The notes under the pieces are model-generated. The model had not been told where the DNA came from, made no database searches, and saw nothing but the letters and a program-made list of their open reading frames with translations. Source: Adiantum capillus-veneris (Eukaryota; Streptophyta; Polypodiopsida; Polypodiales; Pteridaceae). Taken from it: 64,000 nucleotides of DNA. Location: NCBI GenBank assembly GCA_014529385.2, contig CM043963.1:102340912-102404911 (forward strand), read 5' to 3'. A program made the position numbers and the translations under genes. Positions 10,825 through 23,196 of this stretch are shown here, piece by piece. The stretch's first letter is position 1; the number at the start of each line of letters is the position of its first letter.

Positions 10825-12255
10825 CTTTTAAATGCACACATTGAAGAGATGAAAGCTCTAAAATTTGGCAGAGGTCCTCATGCAACATCTCTACCGATTT
10901 GTACTTTTCATTACCATTTATAGGAAGTGTTTGGACAACATGGATTTGCCTATCTTTATGACTCTTGTCAGGACCCTTATCCTTTTCATCATCATTTTTC
11001 CTTTTGTTCTTTGGGAAATTCCATTGAGAATGTTCGGGTGACAAACAAGTGAAGCATAAGTTTTCCTTTTTAGCCTTTGCAAAGTCCTCTTGGTTAAGTC
11101 TAGGTCCTGGTGCAACCCTCTTTTTAAACAGTGACATACCCTCCTTATTAAATGGAAATTTCTTTTTTCCCTTTTGAAAAGGTCATGACACCCCCGTGTC
11201 CATAGGCTTAAGTTCAATCTGAGTGGGGTAAGAAGTTGTCAAGCGAGTATTATCTTCATAAATTTGTGCAAATTTAATTACTTTTCACAAAAAAAAAAAG
11301 AAACCTCATTGAACTCAATCCCATGGCCCTAAACACCTCACGGGAGATAGAATCTATGGGGATTAAGCAAGAATTAGATAGGAAAGAAGATATATGAGCA
11401 TTAAAACTTAGTAACATGTATAGTTAATTATGTAAAAGCTTGAGGAGCCATAGCTATGGAGACATGTGGGGGAGAGAGAGGAAATGATGAGACTTGAGAA
11501 GAGCATGGAGAGCTTCCCTTTGGTTGAAGATTACACAGAGCATCAAGTTCCAGGAAGACAGAAGTTTCCCTTCTCTCTCCAGCGCAGCCCTACAGAAAAA
11601 CGAAGAAATCTCTCTCTTGAGGTCCTCAAATGAAAAAACTATGAATTACAAAGTTGTTCATCTCGCCGTTTTCAAGGCTCGTGACCTTTTTCAAGACGGA
11701 AGCGCCTTCTTTTTTGAGTTATTCCAAGAATACTCAACAAAGGTCCTGTAAAAGCAGTTTTCTATTTTTAGAACTACTCCTCTTACCTTATCTCCAGATA
11801 GCTTTAGGTTGGCATGTGAAGATAATAACACCTTGAATCTCATTCCCGCCTTTTGATTAACCTTCTCACTTTTGAAGACTTTTGGAATCCGTTCTTGACT
11901 CTTTTGGACTCACAAATATCCCATCTTCATCCCATAAAATCCCGATTGAATCCTTATCGAATTTTTTTCTCACTTTGAAAAATGCATTTAAATTTTGGAA
12001 CCCTCTAGTTGAGGGACACACTCCTTGCCCATTGTACATAATTGGCTCTTCTACTATTTCTATTTTCTCTCTCACTAGAATGACCAATTATAGAGAGAGA
12101 AAATTCATTTAAGTAGACCAAAAGAGAAATTTGGTGATGCACAGAGCTTTAATTGATTACAGGTATCTTTGTGTAGCTACTTTGAACCAAGGCAACCTTA
12201 GGCTTGCCTCGAAGCCTATGCACACGCAAAGCAGCAAGAGGAAGCCATCATATTT
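10825..12255 (-). pseudogene. gag: Gag fragment of another Ty3-like element
   Basis: The minus strand near 11,070-11,110 reads NQEDFAKAKKENLCFTC, then SPEHSQWNFPKNKRK: a gag zinc knuckle whose last cysteine is now phenylalanine (C-x2-C-x4-H-x4-F). A coding-like stretch at 12,040-11,870 (GFQNLNAFFKVRKKFDKDS) may be its N-terminal part. Frame changes separate the pieces. The low-coordinate end abuts the LTR ending at 10,824, suggesting that the better-preserved element inserted into this one. A run of A lies at 11,289-11,299. Confidence 0.55.
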
Positions 12256-12267
12256 GTGATACCACTT
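12256..12267 (-). other. Possible primer-binding site variant
   Basis: The minus strand reads AGTGGTATCACAAATATG after CTCTCACA. TGGTATCA matches the first eight bases of the usual initiator-Met site, but the rest does not. A similar TTGGTATCACAAC follows CTCACA at about 13,884-13,897. Position upstream of the gag remains fits, but the mismatch leaves it uncertain. Confidence 0.3.
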
Positions 12268-12810
12268 GTGAGAGCGTAGTGTGATGCATGCAAAGTGCAA
12301 GTGCGGGTGAGGAAGGAGATGATTGACCACAGTGTTGGTGGAGCTAAGCATGAGGATTAATGCCTCACTACTCCTTATTGATCTATATTTCCAAAGAATA
12401 GACACAAGATAGGGTAGAGAGAAATTAAGCAAAAGAACTAGAGAGAGGAAGAGAACTCCGCACCCTTGGTTTTGATTTGAGATTTGGTACCTACAGAAAC
12501 CAATTCTCTAGGTACGGGGAAAAGTCAAAGGACCCTAAACCTGGAGAAATCCTACCTAGGTACAAACCTTTTTAGGTAGAAAATACGTGGAAACTCCTTG
12601 TGTCTTGGGCTCAATCATGCTGCTTCCCACTTAGTATTGCACCCATTGCATTCATTTTCACAATCATAGCATACTCGAGCTTAACTTTGTACTTCGTACT
12701 TTGGAGGCCACTCTGAGACCCCTTGTGTCTCTCGAGGTTTCCTAGACGTTCTTGTCTTGTCTCGAGAATATTTCTAGCGGCAAGACAACAAGCTCACACC
12801 CCAAGTAGAC

Positions 12811-13095
12811 ATGGAAGCTTCTAAGAAATACATCGAACTTCTTAGTAACATTTTGCAAGGCCTTGGGAAGACAACTCGTGTTCAGTTTGCTACCTATGGC
12901 GACCTTCTTGCTAGTAGTCTCTATCTTGTTGAGTCTCTTTTGACTCTTTTGAAGTCCTTAATTATTGTATCCAAGGCTGCTAAGAATCATTGCAATATTC
13001 CAATACTTAATTATCATAAAGTGTTTTCGATACACCAATTTCAAAAGAACTTCTTGATCATGTTACCGTCTCTAAATGAAGAAAACATACAATAG
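12811..13095 (+). CDS. Small unidentified open frame, 94 residues
   Basis: It starts with ATG (MEASKKYIELLSNILQGLGK) and ends at 13,095. The N-terminal 60 residues are leucine-rich and helix-prone (LASSLYLVESLLTLLKSL). I recognise no family, no neighbour suggests a role, and codon evidence is thin. It may be a gene fragment in repeat DNA or chance. Confidence 0.25.
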   Translation: MEASKKYIELLSNILQGLGKTTRVQFATYGDLLASSLYLVESLLTLLKSLIIVSKAAKNHCNIPILNYHKVFSIHQFQKNFLIMLPSLNEENIQ

Positions 13096-13422
13096 TAAAT
13101 TTTTGTAACTCAAGGTTTAAAATGCATCCTGTATGTTTCAATGTTCTCAACAACAATCTTGTTAGGAGCAAATCGCACACATCCCGTGCGAATCGATACA
13201 AACGTCCTTATGAGTGCACAGAGTCGCTTGGCCGCCTTTGAACCCATGACCCAGGTCACGGAAGAACACCAACCAAGCTAGCTCATTTGGAGGTTCTCAA
13301 CAAAAATCTTAATGCATACTCAAAATTCAAGTCTTCTTTCCAACGGTCTCTCAATACATGGACAAAAACCATCCAAAATTTGCAACAAGAGATTTGGGAA
13401 TGCACATCTTTCCATAGCCTAT

Positions 13423-13423
<1 letters not shown>

Positions 13424-13501
<78 letters not shown>

Positions 13502-13530
13502 TGTGGGTGGGTGGGTGTGTGTGTGTGTGC
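13424..13530. repeat. (CT)n then (GT)n microsatellite
   Basis: (CT) runs 13,424-13,498, followed by GTGTGGGTGGGTGGGTGTG and further (GT) to 13,530. Confidence 0.97.
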
Positions 13531-13562
13531 TAATAAAAAGAGGAAAATGGCATAGCCTTTCT

Positions 13563-13689
13563 ATCACCCAAGTGTGGTAGATTGGTTATGCCATTTCCCT
13601 CTTGAATAACAAGTCTTGAGTTCAACTCCTCGTCGGCTAGATCTTTAAGGTCTCTTGGGATAGTTTCCTACAACGTTAAAACTCTTTTC

Positions 13690-13690
<1 letters not shown>
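13563..13690 (+). mobile_element. SINE-like, tRNA-derived repeat with (CTT)n tail
   Basis: A polymerase III-like split promoter is visible: GTGTGGTAGATTGG (A-box position, about 13,572) and GAGTTCAACTCC (B-box position, about 13,618; consensus GGTTCGANNCC). The body AGATCTTTAAGGTCTCTTGG, then ATAGTTTCCTACAACGTTAA, is repeated with few changes at 43,195-43,235. Both copies run straight into (CTT)n(CT)n tracts, which would be a simple-repeat SINE tail. The tRNA parent is not identified. Confidence 0.5.
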
Positions 13691-13819
<129 letters not shown>

Positions 13820-14381
13820 CAAAAGAGAGACATCACCTTGATGTATGCTCTAATTCTCCACTCACAAGCAAAGATACCATCCGTTGTGATACCAATGTGA
13901 GATGCAATTGTGTCACGGCTATCACAAACTCGTGCACTCCATTTGCCTAAAGAGGAAATGAGAGAAGATGAAAATAGAGCTAAATGTGTGTAACTCTCCA
14001 CCCAACCATTGCTTATGTAGAAAAAAGTCTTGCCATTTTTAGGATATCCAATGTGAACTGACCCTTGAGGCTCCCATTGCCACTTGGCATCGCATTAGCC
14101 CTCTATTCCACGCTTGCCACTGTTCATGCTTATAAGCACCCCCAAGCGTAGGTCGGATTTCTAGAGCTCCGCTTGTCGCAATCCATGGCTAATCTTGGCA
14201 CCTTTGTCCTTGTGCTCTATAGTGCACACTTAACATGCCCAACCATTCAACCTATTAACACAATTGAACTTGGCCTATCATTAGGACCTAAGCCTTGTCC
14301 AAAGATCCTAACCATTCTGGGAACTCATAGATTCACTGACTTTTTAGTGCTTGTCACCTTGTAACTACACCCTGGTTTATT

Positions 14382-14484
<103 letters not shown>

Positions 14485-14959
14485 TTGGGGGCGTGCCTTT
14501 TAGGACGTCATTTCAATGTAATTTGAAGACAAGGCATACAGGGAGAAATAGCAAAATCTCTATGTGTCGACAATTTCATTGTCCCATATCTTATCATACC
14601 TATTCTTGAATTGTATAAATGGCCTTCCCTAGGCTTAAATCTTTTATGCTTCAAACTCTTAAGACAACCATGTACATTCTATAAGCATTCGTGATATTGC
14701 ATTACCACCTTCAAAGATTATATAAGCTCTAGTGAGTATTTCCAGAATAGTGCTAGCTAAGCATGCATCTTCTTGTATATGTGTGCATTCACACACACTC
14801 ATTAGTCTTTAAATCAATGTAAATGTATACATCATGGATATGTATGCATTTAATTGAGTGCACATGAAGCATGTATGTTTGTATACACTTCTGCATGCTA
14901 GATTTGTGATATATACTCTTGGTTATGAGTGAATACGTGTCTATGTATGTAGGTATGGG

Positions 14960-15137
14960 CATGTTTTAAAATGAATCTAGTATGCATACATATGTATGTG
15001 TGTGTGCTTCTCCATCCTGAGGGATCATGTAGAAATAGAGGGTACGTGCATGTTTTAAAATGAATCTAGCATGCATGCATATGTATGTGTGTGTGCTTCT
15101 CCATCGTGAGGGGTCATCTAGAAATAGAGAGGTTTGC
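14960..15137. repeat. 89-bp tandem duplication
   Basis: CATGTTTTAAAATGAATCTA begins at 14,960 and again at 15,049; the rest of the unit (GTATGTGTGTGTGCTTCTCC, then ATCATGTAGAAATAGAG) matches closely in both. Confidence 0.9.
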
Positions 15138-15356
15138 TCCATGTGCCGATGCCCATCAAGTCACCTCTCATAAGTTGTAAGCCTCAATTGGCATGTGACT
15201 ATTTCTTCGCGATACTCTCATGTTGATTTGTGAGTGAAGGCATACCACTATTGATTGTTTAGGTTTGGAGAGTGTTGCAATCAAAGAAAAGAAACGTGCA
15301 TTTTTATTATTTTTAGTCACAGTCTCAAGACTACAAGTCAAGTATGCCTTTTATAC

Positions 15357-15358
<2 letters not shown>

Positions 15359-15401
<43 letters not shown>
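15359..15401. repeat. (GA)21 microsatellite
   Basis: A pure tract. A second short (CT) tract with a CTCTCG interruption lies at 15,757-15,792. Confidence 0.97.
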
Positions 15402-15403
<2 letters not shown>

Positions 15404-15799
15404 TGATGCCCATCAATGGAAACCTGTCAAGTAGATGCATAACTATTATGCTTGGTTGGCATCGTTGTAGAAAAGATATGTTTTTAAGATATGATACGAT
15501 ACTATTGGTGAATTGATTGAATTTTTTTTCTAACCAAAGAATTAGGTCTCCCCAATCTCACAAAAATAGAAATTCTTTCAGAACATATTAAGTGCATGAG
15601 TGAATGGTGAGTTTAAGAAAAGAAAAGACAAATGAAGGTGGAAAGTCAAAAGACATGTGAAGGTGGAAAGTCAAAAATCTTATGTGTCCATATAAAGAGG
15701 TGTTTCTCTTCTCTTTTATTTTCCCTTTAGCGTTTTCTTCTCTTTAAAGTTTCATTGCTCTCGCTCTCTCGCTCTCTCTCTCTCTCTCTCTCAATGTTG

Positions 15800-18060
15800 T
15801 ATCCATCATGCCCAGCTAATACTGTTGCAAATCTATGTGCTTCATCATTGTTCGTTGCTACGTGATATAGATTAGTGCATCATTTTTGTTGTTGCTAAGG
15901 GAATCTTTGAATTAAGAATACCTTTTAATTTTTTTGAAGCCATTAGGAATACCTTTTAATTAGGAATTAGGATTATGATGATAGATTGTAATTGTCATCT
16001 TAAAATGCAATGCTCATTTTTGTATATAGCATGATTTAGTCGTAGCACTGACCTTATGAGTAATGTCTTCACTTAACAAGTTTGCAATAAAAAATCTCAC
16101 CTTTGAGGAGCTAAACACAAAAGCAAAACATCAATTAAAATTTTCATATTACAAATGATAGTGTATGAACCATTCAAGTGCCATAAAGATGTATGGCAAA
16201 GAGTTGGCACAGTGTCTCTCCAAAATATTATAAGAAATGGAAGCCATGTGTACCCCATAGTCCAATGCCTATGACTTGAGCATAGTATTTGAGAACAAGG
16301 TAATGGTCCTGAATTATCATTGGTAATTTGATCTTGGCACTGCATTTTGTTCACATTTACTACAATTCAATATGACAAAATATGTGTAAATTTTCAAGTC
16401 AATTCACAAGACCTGAACAAGATGTTGCCTTAACAAGACCTGAAGTCTTCGCTGTGTCAACCAACTCCACCTTGGTATTTGCCACCTATTTGGGGAAAAA
16501 AAAAAATTTTGAGAGCACAATGAGCTTGAAAGCTTGTATGAAATCATTTTGTCTCCGTTCTATAGAGAGGACATTGACCTCATGAGGAAGTTGTTTTGCT
16601 AGAATATGTTAAATCAGTCGAGATATTTGACCTTTAAGCAACTATGAATAAAAGTTAAATACATTTTCCATACTATGAAATTCAGGCAAACTCTTGAAAG
16701 AACAATTTAGTGCACAAACTATTTGTGTGTCTTACGTAAGTATGGTGGAGAGTTGGCACAATGTCTCTCTAAATTTTACAAGAATGAAGGTCTTGCCCTC
16801 CACTGTAGTCAAGTGAGTAGTAGATCCTACTAGATAGGTATGGGAATTTAAAAACGAGATATCAACTTGACATTGAGATAATTTAGTAATTGGGCAGTAG
16901 AATTTGGTCACTTCATTGCCAATCTTGTAATGTCACTGCAATTCAACATGTCACCCAATATGTAAACTGAAGACGTATCTCATGCTTTTTTTCTATGAAT
17001 GCACAAGGAACCGGATGCAAGCTAGATGAGCACACCTCCGTTTAGATTGTGGGTTACGATTGGTAGTATTGCCATGACTATGCTTCTTGCGAAAAGGAAA
17101 GAATCAATGAGACCACCTCATCCACAGAGGCTAAAACACCTCAAATATGAAGAGTTAAAGAGTTCTTATGATGCTTCCCTTTTAATGAAGAAGATCAAAT
17201 TCATCCATGACTTTGCAAGTTCCTCACGATAGGATTTGCATAGCGAAGTGTTTCAAGAAGAGTCAACGGTGAGGTCGAGGTTAACCCTATTTTTTATCCA
17301 AGGTAAAATGTTCTTCATAAATTGACAACAATGCCAAACAACAATCAAACTCATTGCATGAGGTCAAGCTGCATCCCATGTAGAGCCCGCACAATCGATT
17401 CGAGCAACGTTGCAATGTTGACTAGCTTATGTCCACAAATGGTTTGCATAAGGCAGTTGTCATGAGTCTCAGAGAATAGAAGGGCTTGTTTAAAAATTGC
17501 CCTTCTCTAAGAAGGGGGAATAGAGTAGGGTACCTCCCAATAGAAGGGAAGTGCATTAAGATGTCTGGGAAGTACATAAAAGATGTCCATCTAACCTATA
17601 AAACATGGAGATACTCTAGCTTAAAAAGGGAAAAGTATTATGTAAAGCAGGAGTCTTCTAAAATTCATGTGTTTCAAAAAATTTCTTCCACTGCAGAATT
17701 TTCTAGTTTTGAGCTTTCTGTGCAAATAAATGGCGCAATTCCATATTCACGCATTGACATTTCTGTAAGCAGCTTCCATGCTCTTGCTTCACTTTAGTTT
17801 TAGAGAGAAATTTGAGACTTAGATTGGCCAAACACCATAGGCAATGATGTTATCCTGCTGGGCATCTCGATATATTACCGCTAAACATCAGTGTCGCCTG
17901 ACCTGCCTGGCAATTTGTGCACATCTTCCATAGTTTGCAGCCCCCCATACTACATAGTGGCAAGATAGTCACCAGGAGATGTCTCACGCATCCTCCATGA
18001 CATAGCCTCCAAGGCCCCGCTTTCGTTGCTTCCATGCAGTCTTCAAATTAGAATGCTCGA
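15800..18060. other. Gene-free stretch with a diverged ~230-bp direct repeat
   Basis: 16,185-16,400 and 16,735-16,970 share GAGTTGGCACAGTGTCTCTC, GTAATT, TTGCCAATCTTG-like and CAATTCAACATG-like landmarks in the same order, an old duplication about 550 bp apart. Otherwise only short frames without recognisable motifs are present. Confidence 0.5.
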
Positions 18061-19463
18061 ACACTCTTTCAAAAAGGTTCTACCCTTCTAAAGCAACAAC
18101 TTTACACTTCTCACATGCCTTTCGGAAGCGGTTGAATGGTATATTGGCCAAGAACTATCCGACTTCAGGAATTGTCGAAAGTATCCTCATAGAGATTGGC
18201 ATTCTCTAGATTTGTCCAATCGGTCCCGGTATCTATCAAGAACAAGTGGTAGCTATTTCGTGGTTGAGCCTGGATAGAGTGAGATAGTCATTTTCTCATC
18301 ATTGGCCTCGTTTAGCCCAGCATCGGGTTTCTCTATTGTTGTTCGGCCTCTTGCAGGCCTTGTGCAAGCCCCAGCCTTTTATCTTCCCATAGCCCTAGAG
18401 GCCCCTGTTGCACACTTCTCATATTTGCCTCCTTTTTTCCATGTCATGGGACTGGATATAAGTGGATGGATACCACAGCTTCTATACAGGGCTATTATGT
18501 CAGCAATGGAATATTTACCACCTGAAGGGTAACCTCCAGCAGCAGTCACCTTGCATTAAATCTCTCAAGGCAGACTACAAATTCGATCCACGCAGAGGCA
18601 GGGCCAATCATCCCATAGGTGGTGGTGGGGGCCTAGGAGGGCAGAGATCCTCAGTCCTCCAGAAAGCAGCCACACATGGGCGGCATTGAGGCAGGAGTCT
18701 CCCTCTCTAGATCTCTCTTGGTGCGAGGAGAAGATGCACCAGAAATTCTCTCTTAGAGCTTGCTAGGGTTGTTGCCCACGTTGAGGCCGAGTCGAAGGTA
18801 TCACAGATAATAATAACAATAGCAATTATCTGTGCCAGGCATCTATCCGCCGAGGGCATGTCTCATGTATGCTGGGTTGGGCACATATTTGCAACATGTT
18901 ATCAGCATGGAGAGCCTCTCTCTCTATGGCATTCCAGCATAAACCATCATCAAATGATGCAGCTTTTTCAGCCACCTTTGATGTTTCGAATCTGCTAAGG
19001 AAGAGAATGAGCAATGCATTCAGTAATAATGGACCGAATGTGTAAACCGTGTCTCTCTCACGTGCTCAAGAAAGTCCATGCACTGCTGAATGGGAAAGAG
19101 GCTAGTGCTTGTGCAAAAACCAAATACTCTGTATCTAACCGCCACAGCTTTTGATCTACACCAACAGTCATTCGCTCTAAAAAAGCATGCAGAATGTTAA
19201 CTTATTTGGAAGAAACACACAGACTAAAACTCATGTAACAACACCCTCAATGCCTCATGTACAAATAAAACTAATGTAAAAACACCATTATGCAAAAATC
19301 CCAATCACAAATGATATTACAATTTCCACATAGCTATGCTGGTACAAAGTTTCAATTTCAGTAATGCCTGTTGTCATACAGAAAGATGTATCTTACAGTA
19401 TTTACAAGGTCGAATACTCGCACATGGAAGAAAATTTACATTTGCCGTTACACCACGCACTGT
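18060..19463. other. Stretch downstream of the RING-CH gene, no recognised gene
   Basis: This lies 3' of the minus-strand RING-CH gene, so the part near 19,463 should hold its 3' UTR. A 62-residue minus frame at 18,826-19,014 (VAEKAASFDDGLCWNAIE) and a 76-residue plus frame at 18,302-18,532 have balanced composition, but I recognise neither; they may be decayed exons. Confidence 0.35.
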
Positions 19464-21976
19464 CTAGAAAAGAGTTACTCTGAATAACCATGAAGCAATC
19501 AAGACCAGTAGCACACAGACTACCAACGTGTTGCAAAGCGGCTGATTCTGCCAGCACCTCTCAGCACGACTCGAGCCTTGATGGGATGCTTCCATATCAT
19601 TCCACAGAACTCCATTTCTGTTTCCCAGGATGTTTTGAGCTGTTGAGCCACATATTTCACAGGTCCTGTTGAAAGATACAAATCTCTTCAGCCTTTCTTA
19701 GTCAGTGCTCAAAAAAAAAAACTAATAAAACTAAATTAAAGAGGTGAACAATCTGTGCCGGTAATTGGAGTAAAATCTTACAAATTTAGCTAAGTCTAGC
19801 TACCCCGTAACATTCTCCACATGAAGTTTTGGAAAAATACTTTCGCCTAGCATATTTGGATACGAAGTCACCAATGTAGGAAAGTGCAATTTATGGACCT
19901 TCAGTAGTTATTCTCAAGACATATAACGAGCTCCATCACACACAAACTAACCAAAATTTGTCACGGAGCATGTATGCAGGACCTGCATCAACAAGTCCAG
20001 GCACTTTAGAGTAGTTGCATACCCTCTGATTGCACATGAGCATACCCAGTGTCTACGTGTAGGCATTGGGAAGTGTTCCTATGCACTTGCATTAGTACCC
20101 AACTAGGTATTTACTTACATGTGAAGCACCTCTTATAAGTGAGTTTATTATGACATTCCTTGAAATCGTGGGATTTTTATTGGCATTGCCCGACCCAGCT
20201 TTAATCCCATATATAAGTGACCCTAGGGGTCACTTCTCAAGCATAAGTCAGTGCCCTTATTACCAACACCAAGTACCCGTAGTACCTCAGCATCTCTTGC
20301 GTTTTTGCACCAGATCAGCCCATCAACACCGACGTTTTTAATCTACAGTAGCAGATTTGCATCGCCGTCAATTTTCAGCCCTCGCGATTTCAGAAGTTGC
20401 AGATTTCAGCCATAGTCCCGGCGTTTCCAGATTCAGCCCATAGATCAACCATTGTTTTCAGTTTTCAGCCCATCCCCGACGTCGGCCAAAGAAAATCAGC
20501 CCATAGCCTTGTCAAGCTTGTAGATCCCATGCGTTTTGCATTTTCAGCCCTTAGCCTCGCAGATCCAGGCATCCACAGCAAGATCCCAATAGCATCTCAA
20601 CATCTAGGACCATTGTATCAGCATTTGTTCAATCTAAAGCAAATACCTCTCTGGCGATAGAGAGGGGGGCACTTGAAGGGGCGTTTGAGACCCACCTGAT
20701 GTTCGAATCCTCTCTCTCTCTCTCTTTCACTCAAAGGACCTTCACTCACAGTATCATTCTCTCTAGTCATTGTGCATCTCTCATGAAGTAAAAGGAATCT
20801 TGAGTACGCATTGAGCACTCATCCTGAGCATTCACCATCAGTCACTTCCGCCGCACATTAGCAACACACCTTAGGATATGTATCCTTTCTTGTATGTCTG
20901 TGTTAGCGTATACTCAATACCCACCTCTCAACATGCACCTCACTTTGTTGTATGTTGCACATGTGTCACGCCCCCATTATGAGGAGAAGGCATTAGTGTA
21001 TGCATCTTTGGTGGGATTCCAACTTAAAAGCCGAAGTGGTCGTTGTTGTGATCGTGATGGTAACTGAGCTAATTCAGGTGCCCTAAGATGCTATATCAAT
21101 GACCTATTTCTTGTCTCCCTTCTACTACAGTTACCCTTTAATGCACACTAGTTCCACAAGTCGCTAACAATCAATCAAAGAGACAATGGCTGTTGCACAG
21201 TCCATTTGTAAACTGTCAGCTCATCTCGTAATGTTAAAACTGCAGTTTCCTTTGGAACAAATGTTTTCCCATACATGCCTCGCGAAAATGGAGTAATCAT
21301 AGGACTTGACCCTCTTAATTCAATCATCTAAGCAATGCAATTGCATGTTACACAGGGACCAAATGTCCTTGCTTCCTAATCAGCCAATGCAAATGGGCAA
21401 TAATCTGCAAATTAAGGCTGGGTCTTACCGATTGCCTTTGATTGTAAACCAAGTCTCCGCGCAACGCTGGTGTGCAAGAGCCAAATCATCCTTGCACGCA
21501 CAGCCCAACTTGATGACATGGCCAGCACTGGGGCTTTTATCAACAGTGAGATGACAAACACGGCAGCATTCTCCTGGGACCTCCTCATCGACATCCATTT
21601 TCTTGGCATTGCTAGAGCCCCATCCCTTTTCGACATCCGAATCAAAAGCTGAAGGCTCTCCACCAGGCTGATCCGAGTAGTTCACATCGACAATACCATG
21701 AGGGCTCTCACTGAGGCCTTGGTCATGGTGTACGGGGCTCCTTACCATAGCCTGTTGATCAAGACCTGCACCACCATTTGCATGCTTGTCACCCTGCGTC
21801 TCTGGAGAAGATGTTGAGCAGCGCCCTTCCTCAAGATAAGCTTCTGCATCATGGATGTGAGGGCCTGCATGCGCACTTACTGGAGAAGAAGAGCTTGGGT
21901 TATGAATAGGATTCACAGGACTTTCAACAGCTGATGGCGCATTTGAGATGTCCATCTCAGAGCTGCTGAGACTCAT
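19464..21976 (-). CDS. RING-CH (RINGv) zinc-finger membrane protein, probable E3 ubiquitin ligase
   Basis: Two coding exons on the minus strand, 21,976-21,429 and 19,665-19,464, join to 249 residues. The donor (CG|GTAAGA) and acceptor (AACAG|GACC) are canonical, and the phase-2 junction restores a shared arginine, giving IKGNR-TCEICGSTA. The RING-CH cysteines and histidine are all present with family spacing: C138-x2-C141, C159-x-C161, H169-x2-C172, C185-x2-C188 (MARCH-type C4HC3). Residues 1-130 are Ser/Pro-rich and probably disordered. Residues 229-244 (TLVVCVLLVLIASWLF) form one C-terminal membrane segment, leaving a short tail. Known relatives are plant RING/FYVE/PHD-superfamily proteins with the same CKDDLA-AH--CAETWF-IKGNR block. 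By family, it should recruit a ubiquitin-conjugating enzyme at a membrane; the substrate is unknown. The start is the first ATG of the open frame, with non-matching UTR-like sequence upstream. It appears intact. Confidence 0.9.
19666..21428 (-). other. 1,763-bp intron of the RING-CH gene with LTR-like content
   Basis: The intron separates the third from the fourth zinc-ligand pair. It contains, on the plus strand, a TATA-like TATATAAG at 20,210 followed at once by a small hairpin (AGTGACCC-TAG-GGGTCACT, 20,216-20,234). About 20,340-20,560 repeats TTTCAGCCC-like phrases eight or so times. A TATA box plus short downstream hairpin resembles an LTR promoter, so a solo LTR may sit here, but I cannot find its ends. 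Confidence 0.6.
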
Positions 21977-22287
21977 CGAAGAATGAATACTACCTAGCTG
22001 TGCAATTTTTGCAATGGAGGAAAGCTAAGACAGAATCCATGGCTTGAATATGTTCGTCCTGGTCTGTTGCAAACCATGGCGGAAGCCCCATATGGGAAAG
22101 AGAAACCCAGATAGGTACACACACCAAAACAAATTGGAGTCCGGGAGAATGTCTGAATCCAGCCGAAATGACCGAGGAAAGTTCCTGTATCATGTGAGTG
22201 AACACTGAAAACCCTAGCTAGCTACCGACGATGACTGCAGGCTGCAGACAATTATATGGGGAGTTTTAAACAGGGTCGAGATTCCAG

Positions 22288-22325
22288 TGACTAGAGTCTA
22301 GACTTCCACTCTAGAGTCTAGTCAC
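22288..22325. repeat. Short inverted repeat upstream of the RING-CH gene
   Basis: GTGACTAGAGTC...GAGTCTAGTCAC: arms GTGACTAGA and TCTAGTCAC with internal CTAGAGTCTAG repeats, about 310 bp upstream of the start codon. It could be a cruciform or regulatory palindrome, or the scar of an element. Confidence 0.5.
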
Positions 22326-22675
22326 CGGCCAAAATTTCTGGAGTTGAGGCTCCTCAGGCCCCGGTCACATTTGGACGGGCAAGAGAGGTGGCAAGCAGCT
22401 ATTGGCTCTGCGAAAAGGGAAACTTGGGCCGGAGGCCATGTCAAGTGGCCTCGGCCAAGTTCTCACACTCCATGGCCATCTGCAAAAGGCGACGGGGGAG
22501 TGCAGCTGACAGGCACGAAGCTCTCGTCGTCAGCGTGAAGAGTGAGCGTTTCAACATTTAGCGAGCATTGGTTTGTTGCTGCAGACGGTCCCCTGCTTCT
22601 TTGAAATCGTGTGTGACATGAGAGGGACTGGCCACCAACAAAATTGAGAAGGGTGGGTGCGGCCATGGGAGCATG

Positions 22676-23018
22676 GGATCTACGGTGAGAGCATCAAACG
22701 TCGTAGATCTTATCGGCACCAAAAAAAGTAATCTCGGGTATAAAAAGTAATCTTGGTAAAAAGTAATTTCGGGTACAGTACTCGAGGTTACTTTTTGTAC
22801 CCGAAATTACTTTTCGAAACGCAGACTCGCATTTAGTATAAGAGTAATCTCGGTCCCATACCATCAACAAAAACACGCGAGTGCGCTCGTGGATATAAGG
22901 CATGGGAGTCTCAAAGGTGAGGGGTTCGAGACACGGGTGCGAAGTACCCGAAATTATTTTTTGTAATCCCGGGTACTTGCCACGATCTACGACTCTCCTT
23001 CATCCCACCATAGATCCC
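22676..23018. mobile_element. MITE-like element with ~35-bp inverted ends
   Basis: The left end GGGATCTACGGTGAGAG, then GTCGTAGATC (22,676-22,709), matches the reverse complement of the right end GATCTACGAC ... CACCATAGATCCC (22,984-23,018). Inside, AAGTAATTTCGGGTAC-like words occur at least six times in both orientations, giving a further perfect hairpin (AAAAAGTAATTTCGGGTAC at 22,759 against its complement at 22,796-22,815). A GGGGTTCGAGACACGG stretch at 22,921 resembles a polymerase III B box, so a tRNA-derived origin is an alternative. I see no coding frame and no clear target duplication. Confidence 0.6.
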
Positions 23019-23180
23019 ACCCCCTAAATGCTTGTGTCACTTAGTCCCGTGGGTTGAGGCTGGGTTCAGACGAACTGACATCAGAGAAGGGGAAAGGAGC
23101 GTGCGTCTGTGGTGGCGCACGCTGATTGGAACAAATAGTGTGGCAGGCTTCCGGACCCACCTCAGAACCAACGAGCCCCG

Positions 23181-23196
23181 CCCCCCCCCCCCCCCC
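23181..23196. repeat. (C)16 homopolymer
   Basis: A pure C run in an otherwise moderately GC-rich stretch. Confidence 0.95.

Noticed and set aside
22875-22990. A tRNA gene or intact SINE near GGGGTTCGAGACACGG
   Set aside because: Only the B box fits; no cloverleaf can be formed and the segment lies inside a larger inverted-repeat element.
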